From positions 1 through 46,787 of the forward strand of contig JACPFM010000146.1 in the NCBI GenBank assembly GCA_016182965.1: 46,787 bases of DNA. Direction: 5' to 3'. Made by a program: the position numbers and the translations under genes. The notes under the pieces are model-generated. The model was not told where the DNA came from. It saw nothing but the letters and a program-made list of their open reading frames with translations, and searched no databases. Of the stretch, positions 43,065 through 46,787 are shown in pieces (the first letter of the stretch is position 1; each line of letters starts with the position of its first letter). The stretch comes from Deltaproteobacteria bacterium (GTDB lineage Bacteria; Myxococcota_A; Polyangia; Polyangiales; JADJMO01).

Positions 43065-43847
43065 TCAACCCTTCCGCACGGTGCGGCGCTCGATGCGCTT
43101 CTCGAATTTCGGGCCCTGGAAGATGCGGTGCACGTAGATGCCCGGCGTGTGGATGGAGTCGGGCGGCAGCTCGCCGACCTTGTGGATGGAGTCGGGCGGC
43201 AGCTCGCCGACCTCGACGATCTCCTCGACCTCCGCGATGGTGATCTTCGCGGCGGTCGCCATCATCGGGTTGAAGTTCATCGCGGTGTGGCGGTAGACGA
43301 GGTTGCCGTAGCGATCGCCCTTCCACGCCTTCACGATGGCGAAGTCGCCGGTGATCGCCGGCTCGAGGACGTAGTCGCGGCCGCCGAACTGCCGCACCTC
43401 TTTCTTCTCGCTCGTCTTGATCGGCTTTCCCTCGGGGCCGTACTTGAGCGGCAGGCCGCCGTCGCTGATCGCGGTGCCCACGCCGGTCGGCGTGTAGAAC
43501 GCGGCGATGCCCGCGCCGCCGGCGCGCAGGCGCTCGGCGAGCGTGCCCTGGGGCGTGAGCTCGACCTCGAGCTCGCCGGACAGGTACTGGCGCTCGAACT
43601 CCTTGTTCTCGCCGACGTACGACGAGATCATCTTCGTGATCTGCCGGTTCTGCAGGAGGATGCCGAGGCCGAAGTCGTCGACGCCGCAGTTGTTCGACAC
43701 GAACGTCAGGTTCTTCGGGCCGAGCTCTCGCAGCGCGGCGATGCAGTTCTCGGGGATGCCGCAGAGGCCGAACCCTCCGGCGAGGATCGTCGCCCCGTCG
43801 GGGACGTCCTTCAGCGCGGCCTTCGCGTCCGGATAGACCTTGTTCAC
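43065..43847 (-). CDS. scoA: 3-oxoacid CoA-transferase subunit A
   Basis: The 260-residue protein is the alpha subunit: NKVYPDAKAALKDVPDGATILAGGFGLCGIPE, FVSNNCGVDDFGLGILLQNRQITKMISSYVGEN, EVELTPQGTLAERLRAGGAGI and FYTPTGVGTAIS. The family's ends are normal except for an extra 11 residues: VGELPPDSIH occurs twice in tandem near residue 225, from a 33-bp duplication (43149-43181, 43182-43214). The segment lies in a surface loop before PGIYVHRIF, so the enzyme may still work. GTG 43847 with GGAGGG upstream is the start. The gene is followed by scoB 5 bp later. Confidence 0.94.
   Translation of the reverse strand: MNKVYPDAKAALKDVPDGATILAGGFGLCGIPENCIAALRELGPKNLTFVSNNCGVDDFGLGILLQNRQITKMISSYVGENKEFERQYLSGELEVELTPQGTLAERLRAGGAGIAAFYTPTGVGTAISDGGLPLKYGPEGKPIKTSEKKEVRQFGGRDYVLEPAITGDFAIVKAWKGDRYGNLVYRHTAMNFNPMMATAAKITIAEVEEIVEVGELPPDSIHKVGELPPDSIHTPGIYVHRIFQGPKFEKRIERRTVRKG
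43149..43214 (-). repeat. 33-bp in-frame tandem duplication in scoA
   Basis: Two directly adjacent copies of a 33-bp sequence, identical apart from the last few bases, encode VGELPPDSIHK and VGELPPDSIHT. Family members usually have one such segment. The duplication must be recent because the copies also agree at third codon positions. Confidence 0.9.
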
Positions 43848-43950
43848 CTTCGTGCCCTCCTGTGCGCGTCTCGCGCGACCCACTCCGTACCCTCACCCGA
43901 AGGGGACGGGAAGCGCCTGCTTTCGACGCGACAGCCGGAGGTGATCGCGA

Positions 43951-46413
43951 TCAGCCGACGGCCCGCTCGCGCTCGTAGGACACCGACGCGAACGCGGCGG
44001 CGAAGGCCTCGGCGGTCGGCCGCTGGCCGGGATCGAGCGCGAGCGCGGCGTCGACCGCGTAGGCGATGGTGTCCGGCAGATCGGGCCTCTTCGAGGCCAC
44101 CCGCGGCGCCTCGCGCACGTCGTCGGCCTTGGTCCGCCGCTCGGGGAACGGGTGCTCGCGCGTCAAGAGCAGGAAGGCGACGACGCCGAGCCCGAAGACG
44201 TCGGCGGCCGGCTTGGCGTTGCGCGCGCCGCCGAGCAGCTCCGGCGCCATGTAGAGCGGCGTGCCGACCACCACGCCGGTGCGCGTGAGCGGCGTGGACG
44301 AGGCCGGCGGCCTGCCCGACGGGCGCGGGGTCGGGGCCGGTCGCACCGACGGCGTGGGCGCAGCGCGCACCGACGGCGTCGGCGCCGGGCGCACCGAGGG
44401 GGTCGCCGGCGGCGATGGACGCCCGGACTTCGCCGGGCCGGACCGCGCGAGCATCGGGAACGCCTCGGTCTCGGTGCGCTCTCCCGGCTTGTCGACGGCG
44501 GTGACGTCCTCGTCGGTCGGGGCGAAGCTGCCGTCTTTCGGCGCCGCGAGGCCGCGCTCCTCGCGCGTCGGCTGCTCCCCGGACGACAGAACCCGATCTT
44601 CGAGGGGCGCGCCCTCGTCGCGGTGGTCGAGCATCGCCACGCCGAAGTCGGTGATCTTCACGCTGGGGCGCCCGTCGGGGTCGACGATCAGCACGTTGGC
44701 CGGCTTGAGATCGCGGTGGACGATGCCGAGCTCGTGAATGGCGGCGAGGCCCTCGGCGATCTGCCGCAGCACCGGGACGCAGAAGGAGAGATCGCCGAAG
44801 CGATCGCGGAGCTCGGCGAGCGAGACGCCGCGCACCAGCTCCATCACCAGGAACACGTACCCCTCGGCGTCGACGTCCATGTCGACGATCGACACGACGT
44901 TCTCGTGGTGGATCTGCGCGGCGATCTGCGCCTCGCGGGCGAAGCGCGCGAGGGCCAGCGGCTCGTTGCGACCGTGCAGCACCTTCAGCGCGAACGGCGC
45001 GCCGTCGGTCATGCGCTCGACCTCGTAGACCGAGCCCATGCCGCCGGAGGCGATCGGGCGCACCACGCGGTAGCGGCCGGCCACCGTGTTGCCGATGTCG
45101 AGGATGACCACGCCGGAGTGGCGCGCGCCGATGCGCGCCAACGCGTCGGCGAGCTGCGCCGAGCGGGCCGCGATCTGGTGGCGCAGCTCCTCGTTGAGGC
45201 GCCCGACCTCGAGGTTCTTCTCCTCGAGGAGCTGCACGCGGGCGGCGAGCTCCTCGTTGAGGTGATCGGTCTTGCGGAGCGACCGCACGTGCTCGCGGCT
45301 GAGGGCGGCGATGCGGAGGTAGGCGACGATCGCGATCGCCGCGCTGCCGCCCTGGAAGCCCTGGAACGGCGCGCCGAGCCCGAGCCACCACGCGATCTCG
45401 ACCGTGCCGAGGATGCCGGCGATCGGCCAGGCGAGCGTGACGAGCAGCACGTTGCGCGGGCGCGGCTGCTGCCGGAGGAGCTTCCAGCAGAGGTAGATCT
45501 GGTACTGCGCCGAGGCGGCGACGATCAGCGCGACGACCGGCGCGAACCACCGGGTGGAGTACGGGCCCGCGGTCGCGAGCGCGACGATCGCGAGGACCGC
45601 CCACACCGCGAGCAGCTTCTTGGCCGGGAACTGCAGCCCGAAATACGCGTGCACGAACGCGACCGCCGCGATCGATCCGAGGACCAGCTGCAGCCCCATC
45701 ACGATGGTGTCGGCGGTGCCGAAGATCGGCTGCGTGATGCCGGTGGCGAACGCCGGGAAGGCGATGCCGCCGATCGCCTCGAGCACGAACCACGCGTGCG
45801 CCTGCCGGGAGCGGTCGAGCAGGAAGATGATCAGGTAGCTGAGCGCCGACGCCAGCATCAGCGCGATGCCGAAGATGGCGGTGATCTCGTTGAAGGCGTG
45901 GATGCCGCGGAAGACCGGATCGCCGTGGTGCGACGCCGACAGGCGCGGCACGACGTCGATCCACCCGCTCATCGTGAACCGGTGCTGCGCGACCAGCTCG
46001 AGATCGAGCGTGGAGCCGCGCGTGAGCTCGGCGGGGATCGCCCAGCGCTGCGGTCCGGACACGCGGTACTGGGAGGTCACGTCGTCCTGATCGATCGCGA
46101 ACACCGGACGCCCCTGCACGTGCAACCACGCGCGGGCGGGGAGGCGTACGAACGCGAGGGTCAGCGGTCGGTTGCGCAGCTCCTGCGGCAGCGGCACCGT
46201 CGCGCGCAGCGCGTACTGCGTGTCGCGATCGGGCAGGTCGAGGTGCGCCGGGAGCGTCACCTCGTAGGGGGTGCCCGCGGGCGGGACGAAGGTCCACCGC
46301 GCGATCGACAGCACCGGCGTGCGCGCGAACTGCATCAACGGATCGCGCGCGCACCCCGCGAGCACGAGGGCGATCACGAACAGCAGCGCAGTCGCGAGAA
46401 GGCGGAGCCGCAC
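43951..46413 (-). CDS. Receptor-like Ser/Thr kinase with 7TM sensor and enlarged activation loop
   Basis: The 820-residue protein has a signal or lipobox-like N-terminus (LLFVIALVLAGC). A periplasmic beta domain (about residues 25-170) and about seven helices (170-380) follow, resembling 7TMR-DISM receptors, then a coiled coil (TDHLNEELAARVQLLEEKNLEVGRLNEELRHQI). The Hanks kinase domain (446-820) has ASGGMGSVY, Lys477, HRDLKPAN (566), DFG (589-591) and YMAPE (APE 723-725). Between DFG and APE are 131 residues instead of the usual 20-30; the insert is Pro/Thr/Arg-rich with (P)SVRPAPTP repeats. All catalytic residues are kept. ATG 46413 is preceded by a repeat element. Confidence 0.9.
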   Translation of the reverse strand: MRLRLLATALLFVIALVLAGCARDPLMQFARTPVLSIARWTFVPPAGTPYEVTLPAHLDLPDRDTQYALRATVPLPQELRNRPLTLAFVRLPARAWLHVQGRPVFAIDQDDVTSQYRVSGPQRWAIPAELTRGSTLDLELVAQHRFTMSGWIDVVPRLSASHHGDPVFRGIHAFNEITAIFGIALMLASALSYLIIFLLDRSRQAHAWFVLEAIGGIAFPAFATGITQPIFGTADTIVMGLQLVLGSIAAVAFVHAYFGLQFPAKKLLAVWAVLAIVALATAGPYSTRWFAPVVALIVAASAQYQIYLCWKLLRQQPRPRNVLLVTLAWPIAGILGTVEIAWWLGLGAPFQGFQGGSAAIAIVAYLRIAALSREHVRSLRKTDHLNEELAARVQLLEEKNLEVGRLNEELRHQIAARSAQLADALARIGARHSGVVILDIGNTVAGRYRVVRPIASGGMGSVYEVERMTDGAPFALKVLHGRNEPLALARFAREAQIAAQIHHENVVSIVDMDVDAEGYVFLVMELVRGVSLAELRDRFGDLSFCVPVLRQIAEGLAAIHELGIVHRDLKPANVLIVDPDGRPSVKITDFGVAMLDHRDEGAPLEDRVLSSGEQPTREERGLAAPKDGSFAPTDEDVTAVDKPGERTETEAFPMLARSGPAKSGRPSPPATPSVRPAPTPSVRAAPTPSVRPAPTPRPSGRPPASSTPLTRTGVVVGTPLYMAPELLGGARNAKPAADVFGLGVVAFLLLTREHPFPERRTKADDVREAPRVASKRPDLPDTIAYAVDAALALDPGQRPTAEAFAAAFASVSYERERAVG

Positions 46414-46428
46414 GGAGACGGAATGGTA

Positions 46429-46650
46429 CCCCCCGGACTTCTGTCCGGGGCACCGACAAAATTGGCGAAGCCCGCCTGCGGCCCGCTATCGAGCGGGCGC
46501 ATGCCCGCGACGAGCGTGCTCGACGATCGGAGCGCCGTGCGGCGTGTCGCCGGATCTTTGCGGCGATGAGTTCAGCCAGCCTCGCGAAAACGTGAAGCCC
46601 GGGGTTCATGCCCCGGGCTTGAGGTGCAGTCGGTGCCCCGGGCTTCAGCC
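46429..46650. repeat. Hairpin-ended dispersed repeat, copy 2
   Basis: The left end (46430-46457) is the hairpin CCCCCGGACTTCTGTCCGGG and continues GCACCGAC, as in copy 1 at 16.1 kb. The right part repeats TTGCGGCGA, GCCAG..CT.GCGA, a GTGAAG hairpin (AAGCCCGGGG/CCCCGGGCTT, 46595-46620) and GAGGTGCAGTCGGTGCCCCGG (46621 on), also found in copy 1. The rightmost hairpin is degraded. The element starts 15 bp upstream of the receptor-kinase ATG, so it would occupy that gene's 5' UTR or promoter. The remaining 137 bp to the window edge contain short hairpins but no gene that I can support. Confidence 0.75.
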
Positions 46651-46787
46651 TCATCATTGGTCGGATCTCGGCGGCGCCGCCATTTTTCCGGGCTGACGTG
46701 ATGGGGCGTGATGCCCACCCCCAGGCGTGCTTGGGCTCATGCTCGGTGCGTGCTCGGCGCTTCGCGCCTGCGCGCGCCCCTGCGCGT

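Noticed and set aside
46651..46787. A tRNA or small RNA at the right edge
   Set aside because: Short hairpins such as CCCAGGCGTGCTTGGG are present, but no cloverleaf, T-loop or promoter could be built.

Overview
The window is very GC-rich, densely coded DNA from what is most likely a myxobacterium (Myxococcota, probably Polyangiales). The lineage markers are a MYXO-CTERM-type sorting tail, a TIGR02266-like PilZ protein, many Cys-rich or Asp/Gly-rich lipoproteins, Hanks-type kinases with HRDVSPQN or HRDLKPAN catalytic loops, and lipoproteins resembling DUF6184 and DUF7151. This is inference from protein style; there is no rRNA or tRNA gene in the window.

Layout. 0-7.2 kb (minus strand): two lipoprotein genes (one runs off the left edge), a membrane-protein gene reduced to its two ends, and a probable operon of a giant Cys-repeat lipoprotein, a PEGA-domain protein and a Ser/Thr kinase. 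7.4-11.6 kb (plus): a trypsin-like lipoprotein, then a translationally coupled trio of acyl-CoA ligase, MYXO-CTERM protein and zinc-ribbon membrane protein. 11.6-17.5 kb (minus): an RND efflux pump and its adaptor, a roughly 236-bp repeat with hairpin ends, and a PilZ protein. 17.6-24.2 kb: a fused double SDR and a ThDP enzyme on minus, facing a TetR regulator and an aminotransferase on plus, with a double palindromic operator between them; then a Ser-rich envelope protein.

24.2-31.2 kb: a heptamer-repeat spacer, a VWA lipoprotein, a 54-residue membrane protein, a three-gene membrane operon divergent from a two-component system, and a DHCR24-like flavoprotein. 31.4-35.7 kb: a hybrid histidine kinase, a GFA-family protein, a frameshifted small gene, a DUF6184-like lipoprotein and a DsrE-like protein. 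35.7-40.0 kb: folC and accD, a Cys-rich lipoprotein and a collagen-like lipoprotein. 40.0-43.8 kb: two composite repeats flank an envelope protein gene and a decayed Uma2 gene, followed by scoB and scoA. 43.9-46.4 kb: a 7TM receptor-like Ser/Thr kinase. A second copy of the hairpin-ended repeat closes the window.

Housekeeping and lipid functions (AccD, FolC, acyl-CoA ligase, CoA transferase, DHCR24-like reductase) are mixed with signalling and surface proteins. I see no biosynthetic cluster, prophage, CRISPR array or defence island. The most unusual items are the two dispersed non-coding repeat families, the receptor kinase with a roughly 105-residue insert in its activation segment, the double-SDR fusion, and the acyl-CoA ligase lacking its conserved A5 glutamate.
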